DNA of 64,000 nucleotides from Streptomyces sp. NBC_00370 (GTDB lineage Bacteria > Actinomycetota > Actinomycetes > Streptomycetales > Streptomycetaceae). Shown here one piece after another: positions 16,842 through 24,998 of the stretch. The first letter of the stretch is position 1; each line of letters begins with the position of its first letter. Both the position numbers and the translations under genes were made by a program. The notes beneath the pieces are model-generated. The model was not told the origin of the DNA, did not search any database, and saw only the letters and a program-made list of their open reading frames with translations. The stretch spans positions 7,386,001 through 7,450,000 of the forward strand of contig NZ_CP107968.1 of NCBI RefSeq assembly GCF_036084755.1, read 5' to 3'.

Positions 16842-18188
16842 ATGGCCGTAACCGGTCGGCACCGCAGATATCAGCCGAGCCGTATCAACCGCGCGTCGCT
16901 GACCGTCACGGCGGGCGGCGCCGGAATGGCGCTTCCCCTCATCGGCGCGGTCGCCGCGCACGCCGCGCCGGTCGACGTGTGGGAGAAGGTCGCCGCATGC
17001 GAGTCGACCAACAACTGGCACATCAACACCGGTAACGGCTACTACGGCGGCCTCCAGTTCACCCAGTCCACCTGGGAGGCGTACGGCGGCCGTGCCTACG
17101 CGGCGCGCGCCGATCTCGCCACGAAGGACCAGCAGATCGCCGTCGCGGAGAAGGTACTCAAGGGGCAGGGCCCCGGGGCGTGGCCCGCCTGCTCGGTCCG
17201 CGCGGGGCTGACCCGTGGGGGAGACGCGCCGGACATCTCGACCGGCGGCCAGAAGGCCCAGGGCGGCGAGAAGGGCCAGATCGGGAACAAGAGCGCGGCC
17301 AAGCCCCGGTCCAGGCCGAAGAGCGAGACCAGGCCGAAGGCGGCGGCCGAACCGAAGAGCGAGGCCGAGCCCAAGGCCGAGCCGAAGAAGACCGCGTCGC
17401 CCACGCATGTGCCGACCCATCGCGAGGGCTACACCGTGGCCCGCGGCGACTCGCTCTCCGAGATCGCCGTCGACGAGCAGGTGCTCGGCGGCTGGCAGCG
17501 GCTCTACGAGGAGAACCGCGGCGTCGTCGGCAGCGACCCCGACCTGATCTTCCCCGGGCAGCGGCTCGTGCTGCGCGTCCCGGCGGACGGGAAGCCCGCC
17601 GCCCCGAAGGCCAAGTCGAAGGACAGGGCCGAGCCGGTCCCGACGGCGAAGCCCAAGGCGTCGGAGCAGCACAAGGCGGCCGAGCAGCCCAAGAGCGTTC
17701 AGAAGTCGAAGGCGGCGGAGAAGCCGGCGCAGAAGGCCAAGCCCAAGCCCGCGGCGCACACGGAGAAGCCGAAGGCGAAGTCGAGCGGGTTCACCGCCCC
17801 GGTGCACGCCTCGATCGGCACGCCGTACCACAAATCGGGCGGGTCCTGGTCCAGCGGCTATCACACGGGCGTGGACTTCCTGGTCCCCACCGGCACCTCC
17901 GTGAAGGCGGTCGGCGCGGGCGAGGTCGTCTCGGCCGGCTGGGCCGAGTCGTACGGCTACCAGGTCGTGATCCGGCATCCCGACGGGAAGTACAGCCAGT
18001 ACGCGCATCTGTCGGCGCTCAACGTGCGCGACGGACAGCGGGTGAGTGAGGGCCAGCGGATCGCCAGGTCAGGAGCCACTGGCAACGTGACGGGACCGCA
18101 TCTCCACTTCGAGATGCGTACGGGGCCCGGCTACGGAAGCGACATCGACCCCCTGTCGTTCCTGCGCTCCCACGGCGTCAAGCTCTGA
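16842..18188 (+). CDS. Secreted cell-wall hydrolase: Rpf-like domain, LysM, M23 peptidase
   Basis: 448 aa with three cell-wall modules. The signal peptide ends near AHAAPVD (about residue 43). The Rpf/lysozyme-like domain follows (WEKVAACESTNNWHINTGNG; catalytic Glu in ACES). Then come a Lys/Ala/Pro/Glu-rich linker, a LysM domain (YTVARGDSLSEIAV to IFPGQRLVLRV, about 200-247), a second charged linker and an M23 endopeptidase with zinc ligands in HTGVD and HLHFE. The Rpf part would cleave glycan strands and the M23 part peptide cross-links, as in remodelling at germination or growth. ATG at 16842 follows GGGGGAG. The last 120 bp overlap the convergent DMT-type gene. Confidence 0.92.
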   Translation: MAVTGRHRRYQPSRINRASLTVTAGGAGMALPLIGAVAAHAAPVDVWEKVAACESTNNWHINTGNGYYGGLQFTQSTWEAYGGRAYAARADLATKDQQIAVAEKVLKGQGPGAWPACSVRAGLTRGGDAPDISTGGQKAQGGEKGQIGNKSAAKPRSRPKSETRPKAAAEPKSEAEPKAEPKKTASPTHVPTHREGYTVARGDSLSEIAVDEQVLGGWQRLYEENRGVVGSDPDLIFPGQRLVLRVPADGKPAAPKAKSKDRAEPVPTAKPKASEQHKAAEQPKSVQKSKAAEKPAQKAKPKPAAHTEKPKAKSSGFTAPVHASIGTPYHKSGGSWSSGYHTGVDFLVPTGTSVKAVGAGEVVSAGWAESYGYQVVIRHPDGKYSQYAHLSALNVRDGQRVSEGQRIARSGATGNVTGPHLHFEMRTGPGYGSDIDPLSFLRSHGVKL

Positions 18189-19178
18189 ACCGTCAAGCTC
18201 TGAACCGTCAAGGTCTGAAGCATCCCGCTCCGAGCCGGCACGGTCCTGGCGCGTCTCGGTGCGTACGGCGGGACTGGTGGCCCCGTCGGGAGGCGGGCCG
18301 ACCGCACGGGGCGGCCGGTCCTCTGACGACGACCGGGACGCCGAACCCCGCGAAGCGCCGATCCGGTCCGTGGTGAGCAGGATCAGCCCGCCCGCGGCGA
18401 CGACCCCGGAGCCCAGCGCCAGCACCGTGCCCGTCACTCCGTACCGGAACCCCTCGCCGAACAGGGTGATCCCGACTGCTGCCGCCACCACGGGGTTGAT
18501 CACGGTCACCACGGCCAGCGGCGCGGCGAGCCCCGCCCCCCGGTAGGAGGCCTGCGAGAGCAGCAGCCCGGCAGCCGCGAGCACGGCGATGGCCGCCAGG
18601 CTCGGCACCTGCACGCCGGCCGCCGTCGAACGCCAGTCCTCGGCGACGGTCTTGGTGAAGACGGAAGCGATCCCGAACGCCACACCGGCGGCCGCCGCCA
18701 GCAGCACGCTCCGTACCGCCGGGCGGTTGACGACCTGCGCGGCGACGAAGACCACGGCCACGGCGCCGAAGGTCACGAGCGCCAGCATCAGCCGCTGTCC
18801 GCCGTCCAGGGAGTGCGAGTCGCTGCCCTCCGTCAGGGCGAGCAGCCCCGCCAGGCCGACCGTCGCCATGAGCGCGCCGCGCCAGGCGGTGTGGCCGGCC
18901 TTGCGGCCCACGAACAGCGCGGCCATCGGCAGCGCGAACACGATGGTCAGCGCGCCGAGCGGCTGGACCAGACTGAGCGGCCCGTAGGCGAGCGCCACCA
19001 CGTGCAGCAGCGCGCCGACCCCGTTCAGGCCCACGGCGGCCCACCACACGCCGTGATGCAGGGGTGCGTAAGGGCGGGCCGGGGTGTCGGCGGCGACGCG
19101 CTCCTGGAGGATCGCCCCGGCCGCATAGGCGACCGCGGAGACCAGCGAGAGAAGCACGCTCAGCGCAAAGGCACTCAT
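18069..19178 (-). CDS. DMT-superfamily membrane transporter with a long charged C-terminal tail
   Basis: 369 aa. About nine hydrophobic segments fill residues 1-285, with the EamA-like internal repeat (GAILQERVA, LVQPLGALTIVFALPMAAL, and APLAVVTVINPVVAAAVG in the second half). The last ~85 residues are hydrophilic and include a short Ser-Glu-Leu-Asp-Gly repeat encoded by a 15-bp tandem repeat. The family usually ends near the last membrane segment, so this tail looks like a recent 3' extension. It runs 120 bp into the convergent cell-wall hydrolase gene in antisense. The substrate is unknown. ATG at 19178 begins the first membrane segment. Confidence 0.8.
   Translation of the reverse strand: MSAFALSVLLSLVSAVAYAAGAILQERVAADTPARPYAPLHHGVWWAAVGLNGVGALLHVVALAYGPLSLVQPLGALTIVFALPMAALFVGRKAGHTAWRGALMATVGLAGLLALTEGSDSHSLDGGQRLMLALVTFGAVAVVFVAAQVVNRPAVRSVLLAAAAGVAFGIASVFTKTVAEDWRSTAAGVQVPSLAAIAVLAAAGLLLSQASYRGAGLAAPLAVVTVINPVVAAAVGITLFGEGFRYGVTGTVLALGSGVVAAGGLILLTTDRIGASRGSASRSSSEDRPPRAVGPPPDGATSPAVRTETRQDRAGSERDASDLDGSELDGSELDAVGAQERQGVDVASVAGPRTHLEVEMRSRHVASGS
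18177..18221. repeat. 15-bp tandem repeat, three copies
   Basis: GTCAAGCTCTGAACC occurs at 18177-18191 and 18192-18206, with a third copy differing in 2 positions at 18207-18221. The first copy contains the last codons and stop of the cell-wall hydrolase gene (Val-Lys-Leu-stop). Read on the minus strand, the same bases encode the Ser-Glu-Leu-Asp-Gly repeats of the DMT protein tail. The period of 15 keeps that frame. Confidence 0.85.
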
Positions 19179-19317
19179 GTCTTCCACGATCTCTTGTCGA
19201 TACGGATTCTGCGTCGTCCTGAAGAGGTCAATCGGTCGTACTGCCGTCGTAGTACAGGATGGGACCGGGCGTCCCCCCAGAGATGGTCGTCCGGCGCGCG
19301 AGGCGGAGTGGAGTGGC

Positions 19318-20052
19318 GTGGACAGGACCGATCCGGTGGACCTGGCGCTGGTCGCCACGGTGGGCGGCTTCTTCGCGCTGCGCACCGAGCCACCCCGCGA
19401 AGGCGCGCACATTCCACTGGCCCGGGTGTACGGAGGCGACACAGCGCCGCTCGCCCTGCGGATCGACCGGGTGGCGGCGCGGCTGCGGGCACCCGAGCGC
19501 AGGGTCGCCGCCTCGGTGGCCCAGCTCGGCCTCGCCGCCCGGCTCTGGTCGGTCGCCCTCGGCAGCGCCGTGCTGACCGGCGCCGTGCCCGACCTCGACG
19601 CCCGCTCGCTGTACTGGGACCCCCGGCTGACCTCGCCGGACGACCTGTGGCTCGACGCGGGGCCCGCGCTGCCCGCCGGCCCGGAAACCGTGCGTGAAAC
19701 CGTCCAGTCCGGCCATCTCGAACCACTCGCCGCAGCGGTACGCCGCGACGGGCCGGTCGCCGCGCGGCTGCTGTGGGGCAACGCCGGATCCGCCCTCGCC
19801 GGGGCCGTACGGGAACTCACGGGCTGGGCGGCCAAGGCCGGCCGGCCCGACGCCGCCGCGCTGGCGGCCACCTACGGAGCCGCCCTCTTCGACCACCCCG
19901 ATCTGCGTACGACGGGCACCTGGAGCGAGGACGGCGGGTTCCGGCGGCGGAGCTGCTGTCTCTACTACCGCTGCCCCGGCGGCGGCCTCTGCGGCGACTG
20001 TGTCTTCAACCAGCCACCCGCACACTCTTCCGTACAGGACGTTTCCGGGTGA
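19318..20052 (+). CDS. FhuF-like [2Fe-2S] ferric-siderophore reductase-type protein
   Basis: 244 aa. The C-terminus RRRSCCLYYRCPGGGLCGDC has the Cys-Cys-x10-Cys-x2-Cys-type motif that binds the [2Fe-2S] cluster in FhuF-type ferric-siderophore reductases. The rest (RAPERRVAASVAQLGLAARL, LLWGNAGSALAGAVREL) matches the helical FhuF body. GTG at 19318 follows a GGAG-containing stretch; starts further upstream lie in the divergent promoter region. It probably reduces Fe(III) in siderophores in the cytosol. No siderophore transporter gene is adjacent. A small inverted repeat GTACT/AGTAC (19238-19242, 19251-19255) lies upstream but is not the usual iron-box pattern. Confidence 0.8.
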   Translation: MDRTDPVDLALVATVGGFFALRTEPPREGAHIPLARVYGGDTAPLALRIDRVAARLRAPERRVAASVAQLGLAARLWSVALGSAVLTGAVPDLDARSLYWDPRLTSPDDLWLDAGPALPAGPETVRETVQSGHLEPLAAAVRRDGPVAARLLWGNAGSALAGAVRELTGWAAKAGRPDAAALAATYGAALFDHPDLRTTGTWSEDGGFRRRSCCLYYRCPGGGLCGDCVFNQPPAHSSVQDVSG

Positions 20053-20096
20053 CCATGGCAGGGCTGACGATCACTGGACGACGACGGGGGCATGGC

Positions 20097-21278
20097 GTGA
20101 AGGTCGGGCTGCTCACACGGGAGTACCCGCCGGACGTGTACGGCGGGGCCGGCGTCCATGTGGAGTTCCTGGCCCGCGAACTGCGCGCGCTCACCGATCT
20201 CCAGGTGCACTGCTGGGGCTCGGGCGACACGGTGCCGGCCGCCGAGGCGCCCGGCGTGACGCGGCACCGCGCGGCCGCGTCCCTCGACGGGGCCAACGAC
20301 GCGCTGCGCACCTTCTCGGTGGACCTCGCGATGGCGGCGGCCGTCGAAGGGCGCGAGCTGGTCCATTCGCACACCTGGTACGCCAACCTCGCCGGCCATG
20401 TCGCCAAACTGCTCTACGGCATCCCGCACGTGGTGACCGCGCACTCGCTGGAGCCGCTGCGGCCCTGGAAGGCCGAGCAGCTCGGCGGCGGCTACGCGCT
20501 CTCCGGCTGGGCCGAGCGTACGGCGATCGAGGCGGCCGACGCGGTCGTGGCCGTCTCCAGCGGGATGCGCGCCGACATCCTCGGCTGCTACCCCGCCCTC
20601 GATCCCGACCGGGTGCATGTCATCCACAACGGCATCGACACCTCGCTCTACCGCCCCGACCACGGCACCACGGTCCTGGACAGGTTCGGCATCGACAAGG
20701 ACCGGCCCTACGTGCTGTTCGTCGGCCGTATCACCCGCCAGAAGGGGGTGCCCCATCTGCTGCGCGCCGCCCGCGCGCTGGACCCCGGCGCCCAGCTGGT
20801 GCTGTGCGCGGGAGCCCCGGACACGCCCGAGATCGAGCGGGAGTTCCGCGAGCTGGTCGGTGAGCTGGGCAGCAAGCGCGACGGGGTGTTCTGGATCCCG
20901 GAGATGCTGCCGCGGCCCGAGGTGGTCCAGCTCCTGACCCACGCGGCCGTCTTCGCCTGCCCCTCGGTCTACGAGCCGCTGGGCATCGTCAACCTGGAGG
21001 CGATGGCCTGCGGCACCGCCGTGGTCGCCTCAGCGGTGGGCGGGATTCCCGAGGTCGTCGACGACGGACGTACGGGACTGCTGGTGCCGTACGACGAGCA
21101 GTCGCCCGAGGCTTTCGAGTCGGCGCTCACCGAAGCTCTCAACCGGGTGCTCGACGATCCGGAGTCGGCGGGCCGGATGGGGGCAGCAGGCAGGGAACGG
21201 GCCGTGCGGGAATTCGGCTGGGACCAGGTGGCTCGCCGTACGTACGGCGTTTACCAGGACCTGCTCAAGTCCTCATAG
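20097..21278 (+). CDS. glgA: Glycogen synthase, actinobacterial GT4 type
   Basis: 393 aa. The N-terminus VKVGLLTREYPPDVYGGAGV and the C-terminal GT-B signature (CPSVYEPLGIVNLEAMACGT) identify the Corynebacterium/Streptomyces-type glycogen synthase, which uses ADP-glucose and belongs to GT4 rather than GT5. GTG at 20097 has GGGGG six nt upstream and gives the usual N-terminus; an in-frame ATG at 20055 would add 14 residues. glgC follows 34 bp downstream, so the pair makes ADP-glucose and uses it. In mycobacteria the homologue also makes maltose-1-phosphate (GlgM); that activity is possible here. Confidence 0.9.
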   Translation: MKVGLLTREYPPDVYGGAGVHVEFLARELRALTDLQVHCWGSGDTVPAAEAPGVTRHRAAASLDGANDALRTFSVDLAMAAAVEGRELVHSHTWYANLAGHVAKLLYGIPHVVTAHSLEPLRPWKAEQLGGGYALSGWAERTAIEAADAVVAVSSGMRADILGCYPALDPDRVHVIHNGIDTSLYRPDHGTTVLDRFGIDKDRPYVLFVGRITRQKGVPHLLRAARALDPGAQLVLCAGAPDTPEIEREFRELVGELGSKRDGVFWIPEMLPRPEVVQLLTHAAVFACPSVYEPLGIVNLEAMACGTAVVASAVGGIPEVVDDGRTGLLVPYDEQSPEAFESALTEALNRVLDDPESAGRMGAAGRERAVREFGWDQVARRTYGVYQDLLKSS

Positions 21279-21312
21279 CCTCATAACGGGATCGCGAACA
21301 GTGGGAGCGGCG

Positions 21313-22530
21313 ATGCGTGGTGGACCTTCCGTGCTCGGGATCGTACTGGCGGGCGGCGAGGGCAAACGCCTGATGCCGCTCACCGCCGACCGGGCCAAAC
21401 CTGCGGTGACGTTCGGCGGCACGTACCGCCTGGTGGACTTCGTGCTGTCCAGTCTGGTGAACGGCGACATCATGCGTATCTGCGTGCTCACGCAGTACAA
21501 GTCGCATTCGCTGGACCGGCACGTCTCCACGACCTGGCGGATGTCGAGCCTGCTGGGCAACTACGTCACCCCCGTACCGGCCCAGCAGCGGCTCGGACCG
21601 CACTGGTACCTCGGCAGCGCCGACGCGATCCTGCAGTCCCTGAACCTCGTCCACGACGAGCGGCCGGACTACATCGCGGTGTTCGGCGCCGACCACGTGT
21701 ACCGGATGGACCCGCGCCAGATGCTCAGCCAGCACATCGAGAACGGCGCGGGGGTCACCGTCGCCGGGATCCGGGTGCCGCGCGCCGAGGCCCCGTCGTT
21801 CGGGATCATCACCCCGGCCTCCGACGGCCTCCAGGTCGAGCAGTTCCTGGAGAAGCCCGCCGACCCGCCGGGACTGCCCGGCGACCCCGGCCATGTCTTC
21901 GCCTCGATGGGCAACTACCTGTTCACGACCAAGGTGCTCGTCGACGCCCTGTACCGGGACGCCGAGGACGAGAACTCGGTCCACGACATGGGCGGCTCCA
22001 TCCTGCCGATGCTCACCGAGCGCGGCCAGGCCCAGGTCTACGACTTCAGCGACAACCACGTGCCGGGGGAGACCCCGAGGGAGCACGGCTACTGGCGCGA
22101 CGTCGGCACGCTCGACACGTACTACGACGCGCACATGGACCTCATCTCGCCGCAGCCGATGTTCAACCTCGACAACAGACGCTGGCCCATCTACACCCAC
22201 AACGACCTGCTGCCGCCTGCCCGGTTCGTCGCGGGCGGCATCGCCAGCGACTCGATCGTCGGCCCCGGCTGTGTCATCAGGGGCCAGGTGACCCGCTCGG
22301 TCCTGTCACCCGGTGTGGTGATCGAGGAGGGCGCCGTGGTGCAGGGGTCGGTGCTGCACGACAACGTACGGGTGGGCCGCGGCGCCGTGGTGCGCGGCGC
22401 GATCCTCGACAAGAACGTGGACGTACCGCCCGGCGCCGCCATCGGCGTCAACCCCGAGCGGGACTCCGCGCTCTACACCGTGTCGAAGAACGGCATCGTC
22501 GCGCTCGGCAAGGGCCAAGTGGTGGCCTAG
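21313..22530 (+). CDS. glgC: Glucose-1-phosphate adenylyltransferase
   Basis: 405 aa. The nucleotidyltransferase motif GIVLAGGEGKRLMPLTADRA is at the N-terminus. ADP-glucose pyrophosphorylase markers follow: KPAVTFGGTYRLVDFVLSS, WYLGSADAI, FGADHVYRMD, EQFLEKP and YWRDVGTLD. The C-terminal left-handed beta-helix repeats are visible (IVGPGCVIRGQVTRSVLSPG). The ATG at 21313 follows GGGAGCGG. It supplies ADP-glucose for the glycogen synthase just upstream. Confidence 0.95.
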   Translation: MRGGPSVLGIVLAGGEGKRLMPLTADRAKPAVTFGGTYRLVDFVLSSLVNGDIMRICVLTQYKSHSLDRHVSTTWRMSSLLGNYVTPVPAQQRLGPHWYLGSADAILQSLNLVHDERPDYIAVFGADHVYRMDPRQMLSQHIENGAGVTVAGIRVPRAEAPSFGIITPASDGLQVEQFLEKPADPPGLPGDPGHVFASMGNYLFTTKVLVDALYRDAEDENSVHDMGGSILPMLTERGQAQVYDFSDNHVPGETPREHGYWRDVGTLDTYYDAHMDLISPQPMFNLDNRRWPIYTHNDLLPPARFVAGGIASDSIVGPGCVIRGQVTRSVLSPGVVIEEGAVVQGSVLHDNVRVGRGAVVRGAILDKNVDVPPGAAIGVNPERDSALYTVSKNGIVALGKGQVVA

Positions 22531-22533
22531 ATC

Positions 22534-22699
22534 GTGTCCGCGAAGTCTCGTCTGGCTCGCGATGCCTGGCACGCACGCTCGCGGCGTTGCCGACCTGCCC
22601 GAGTAGCTCCGCTACAAGGGCACATCGGCGCCTTGCGATCGCACGCACCAGCCCCCGCGAGCCCCGCCCGAAGGGCGGACGACGATACTTCGCGGACAC
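22534..22699. repeat. 166-bp element with terminal inverted repeats
   Basis: The ends are inverted copies: GTGTCCGCGAAGTCTCGTC at 22534-22552 matches the complement of 22681-22699 at 18 of 19 positions. The interior is GC-rich with smaller dyads and has no coding appearance. Size and ends resemble a MITE or a dispersed intergenic repeat. I recall similar intergenic sequences in streptomycete genomes, but this is not checked. It starts 4 bp after the glgC stop. Confidence 0.65.
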
Positions 22700-22869
22700 T
22701 CCCCAGGGTCTCTCGGGTGGATCTTGCCGGGCTCGCGTGGGCCGGCACCGCGCCTCGCGGCGTTGTCGTCGGTCGACGACGCTCCGCTTCGCCTCCCTCC
22801 TCCGCCTCGCGATCCACGACACCGGCCCAGGCTCCCTGATCCGGCCTGATCCACACGAAAGGCCCTACC
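22700..22869. repeat. Second, diverged repeat unit ending before the hydrolase gene
   Basis: Its middle (CTCGCGGCGTTGTCG, then GACGCTCCGCTTCG, then CGCCTCGCGATCCACGACAC) is a diverged copy of the interior of the preceding element (CTCGCGGCGTTGCCG, TAGCTCCGCTACA, CGCCTTGCGATCGCACGCAC). The end, CTGATCC...ACGAAAGGCCCTA, resembles the sequence between rmdA and the LysR gene at 56453-56474. The GAAAGG within this end (22857-22862) appears to serve as ribosome binding site of the next gene. Confidence 0.55.
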
Positions 22870-22870
22870 C

Positions 22871-23725
22871 GTGAACGACGAGCGGATCGTCCAGGTGGGC
22901 GGCGTCGACCTGTGCCTACAGACCTTCGGCGACGCCGCGGATCCGGCGCTCCTGCTCGTCGCGGGCGCCGGGTCCGCCATGGACTGGTGGGAGGACGCGT
23001 TCTGCGCCCGGCTCGCGGCGGGGCGGCGGTTCGTGGTCCGCTACGACTTCCGTGACACCGGGCGCTCGGTGAGCTACCCGCCGGGTGCCCCCGGCTACAC
23101 CTGGCGCGACCTGGTCGCCGACGCCGTGGGTCTCCTGGACGAGCTGGGAGTTCGGCGGGCCCACCTCGTGGGCGTCTCGATGGGCGGCGGCCTGGCCCAG
23201 GTCGTCGCCGTCGAGCACGCGGAACGGGTCGCCTCGCTCACCCTGATCTCCACCAGTCCGGCCGGGCCCGGCGGCGAGGGTCTGCCGCCGGTCTCCGACG
23301 AACTGGCGGCCGCCCTTTCCCGGCTGGCACCCCCGGCGGACTGGTCGGACCGGGCGGCGGTCGCCGACTTCCTGGTCGAGAGCCAGCGGGCGCTGGCAGG
23401 ACCCGCGTCCTTCGACGAGCCGCGGGTGCGCGCGCTCCTCGACCGGGTGCTCGACCGGACGGCCGACATCGCGGCGAGCACGCTCAACCACCGGCTGATC
23501 GACGGCGGCGACCCGGTACGGGACCGGCTGCCGGGGATCACCGCGCCCACCCTGGTGCTGCACGGCACCGTCGACCCGCTGTTCGGCTACGGGCACGCCG
23601 AGGCCCTGGCCCGCGAGATCCCCGGGGCCCGGCTGCTCCCGCTGCCCGGTGTCGGCCACGAGATGCCGCCGGAGCGCACCTGGGACGTGGTAGTGCCCGC
23701 GCTGCTGGACCACACCGCGGACTGA
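22871..23725 (+). CDS. Alpha/beta-fold hydrolase
   Basis: 284 aa. The nucleophile elbow is GVSMGG (Ser about 100), the acid is the Asp in HGTVDPLF and the histidine lies in GVGHEMP. The sequence around RYDFRDTGRSVSYPPG resembles hydrolases of the AclC/RdmC methylesterase group. GTG at 22871 has GAAAGG 8 nt upstream, and that site belongs to the end of a repeat element. The gene ends directly against the convergent LacI gene with no spacer. Substrate unknown. Confidence 0.8.
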   Translation: MNDERIVQVGGVDLCLQTFGDAADPALLLVAGAGSAMDWWEDAFCARLAAGRRFVVRYDFRDTGRSVSYPPGAPGYTWRDLVADAVGLLDELGVRRAHLVGVSMGGGLAQVVAVEHAERVASLTLISTSPAGPGGEGLPPVSDELAAALSRLAPPADWSDRAAVADFLVESQRALAGPASFDEPRVRALLDRVLDRTADIAASTLNHRLIDGGDPVRDRLPGITAPTLVLHGTVDPLFGYGHAEALAREIPGARLLPLPGVGHEMPPERTWDVVVPALLDHTAD

Positions 23726-24751
23726 TCAGCGTCTGCCGAGCGTGCTCTCCCGCTCCACCAGCCGGAACTCGGCGCGCAGCTCCCGCCCGCCGCCGGGCCC
23801 CGTCCCCTCGTCCGTGCCGAGCAGCCCCTCCACGACCGAGCGCACGGCGAGCCGCGCGATCGTCTGCTTGTCCGGGGAGATTGTGGTCAGCGTGACCAGA
23901 CCGTAGCGGCCCTCGGTGATGTCGTCGAAGCCCACCACGGCGACGTCCTCGGGGATCCGCAGCCCGCGCTCGGAGAGCACCCGCATCGCGCCGATGGCGA
24001 TCAGGTCGTTGTACGCGAAGACGGCGTCGGGCAGTTCGCCCGAGTCCAGCAGCCGGGCCATCGCCGCCGCGCCGTCCGCGTGGTCCCAGCCGCCCGTCGC
24101 GGCCACCAGCGCGTCGGGGGCGGGCAGCCCGGCCGCCGTCAGCTCGGCGCGCCAGCCGTCCACCCGCAGGTGGGAGGGCTCGTTGACCCGGTCGGTACGG
24201 GCGCCGAGGAAGGCGATCCTGGACCGGCCGAGATCCAGCAGATGGCGCACGGCCGCGCGGGCCGCCGCGACGTTGTCGATCGCGATGTGGTCGTAGGGCA
24301 GGCCGTACTCCCGCTCGCCGAGCAGCACCAGCGGCGCGTCGTGGTCGCGGCCGAGCAGGTCCTCGGGCTCCAGCTCGATGGGGCTGAGGATCAGCCCGTC
24401 GATGACCCGGGCCCGGAACCCCTGGCTGACCAGGATCTCCTGTTCGCGTCTGCCGCTCGTGTGGTCGAGCAGCACGGTGTAGTCGTGCTCGGCCGCCGCG
24501 TCGATGACCGCGCCCGCCAGCTCGGCGAAGTACGGGTTGCCCAGCTCGGGGACGGCCAGCGCGATGATGCCGGTGCGGCCCTTGCGCAGATGGCGGGCCG
24601 TCAGGTTCGGCCGGTAGCCCAACTCGTCGATGGCGTGCTGGACCTTGGTCCGCATCGCCGGCGTGACGTGCCGGTAGTTGTTGACCACGTTCGAGACGGT
24701 CTTGATGGAGACGCCCGCGTGTTCCGCGACGTCCTTGAGGCTGACGCTCAC
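23726..24751 (-). CDS. LacI-family transcriptional regulator
   Basis: 341 aa. The helix-turn-helix and hinge are SLKDVAEHAGVSIKTVSNVV and YRPNLTARHLRKGRTG. The sensor domain has VFAYNDLIAIGAMRVLSERG and VAVVGFDDITEG. GTG at 24751 has GGAGGGG 7 nt upstream, which fixes the start. An 18-bp quasi-palindrome with AACGTT at its centre lies about 50 bp before the start and is probably its own operator. No sugar-uptake gene is next to it, so the regulon is not evident; the divergent gene encodes the SDR-like protein. Confidence 0.9.
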   Translation of the reverse strand: MSVSLKDVAEHAGVSIKTVSNVVNNYRHVTPAMRTKVQHAIDELGYRPNLTARHLRKGRTGIIALAVPELGNPYFAELAGAVIDAAAEHDYTVLLDHTSGRREQEILVSQGFRARVIDGLILSPIELEPEDLLGRDHDAPLVLLGEREYGLPYDHIAIDNVAAARAAVRHLLDLGRSRIAFLGARTDRVNEPSHLRVDGWRAELTAAGLPAPDALVAATGGWDHADGAAAMARLLDSGELPDAVFAYNDLIAIGAMRVLSERGLRIPEDVAVVGFDDITEGRYGLVTLTTISPDKQTIARLAVRSVVEGLLGTDEGTGPGGGRELRAEFRLVERESTLGRR

Positions 24752-24799
24752 CGCTATTCCCCTCCGAGGCCGGCCCCCGCGGCCCGCCCCCTGCCCAAT

Positions 24800-24817
24800 G
24801 TGTACAACGTTATCCAC
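24800..24817. promoter_or_regulatory. LacI-family operator candidate with AACGTT centre
   Basis: GTGTACAAC/GTTATCCAC is symmetric at 7 of 9 positions around a central CG, the usual design of LacI-family operators. It lies 49 bp upstream of the LacI regulator start in the divergent region. Confidence 0.6.
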
Positions 24818-24878
24818 GGGGCGTCGCCGGTCGCGCGGCGGACCCACGCGGGCGGTCGGGGCGCTCGGATAGAATGAC

Positions 24879-24942
24879 GGGATTTTGTCGGCCTTCCCCG
24901 CGTCGGTATGCTCCTCACCTGCGGGGATAGTCGCAAAATCCC
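24879..24942. promoter_or_regulatory. Nested inverted repeats before the SDR-like gene
   Basis: Outer arms GGGATTTTG (24879-24887) and CAAAATCCC (24934-24942) are perfect complements. Inside them CCCCGC (24896-24901) pairs with GCGGGG (24921-24926). The outer arms are AT-rich against the background. The element lies 57 bp before the SDR-like start and could fold as one long hairpin in its leader RNA, or be a pair of protein-binding half-sites 46 bp apart. Confidence 0.55.
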
Positions 24943-24998
24943 ACAAAGGGGCCCATCGGGGACTCCGGCGCACGAGCGATCGAGAAACGGCAGCGGCG

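Noticed and set aside
19238..19255. Iron-box (DmdR/IdeR) before the FhuF-like gene
   Set aside because: The inverted repeat GTACT-N8-AGTAC does not fit the TTAGGTTAG-type iron-box pattern.
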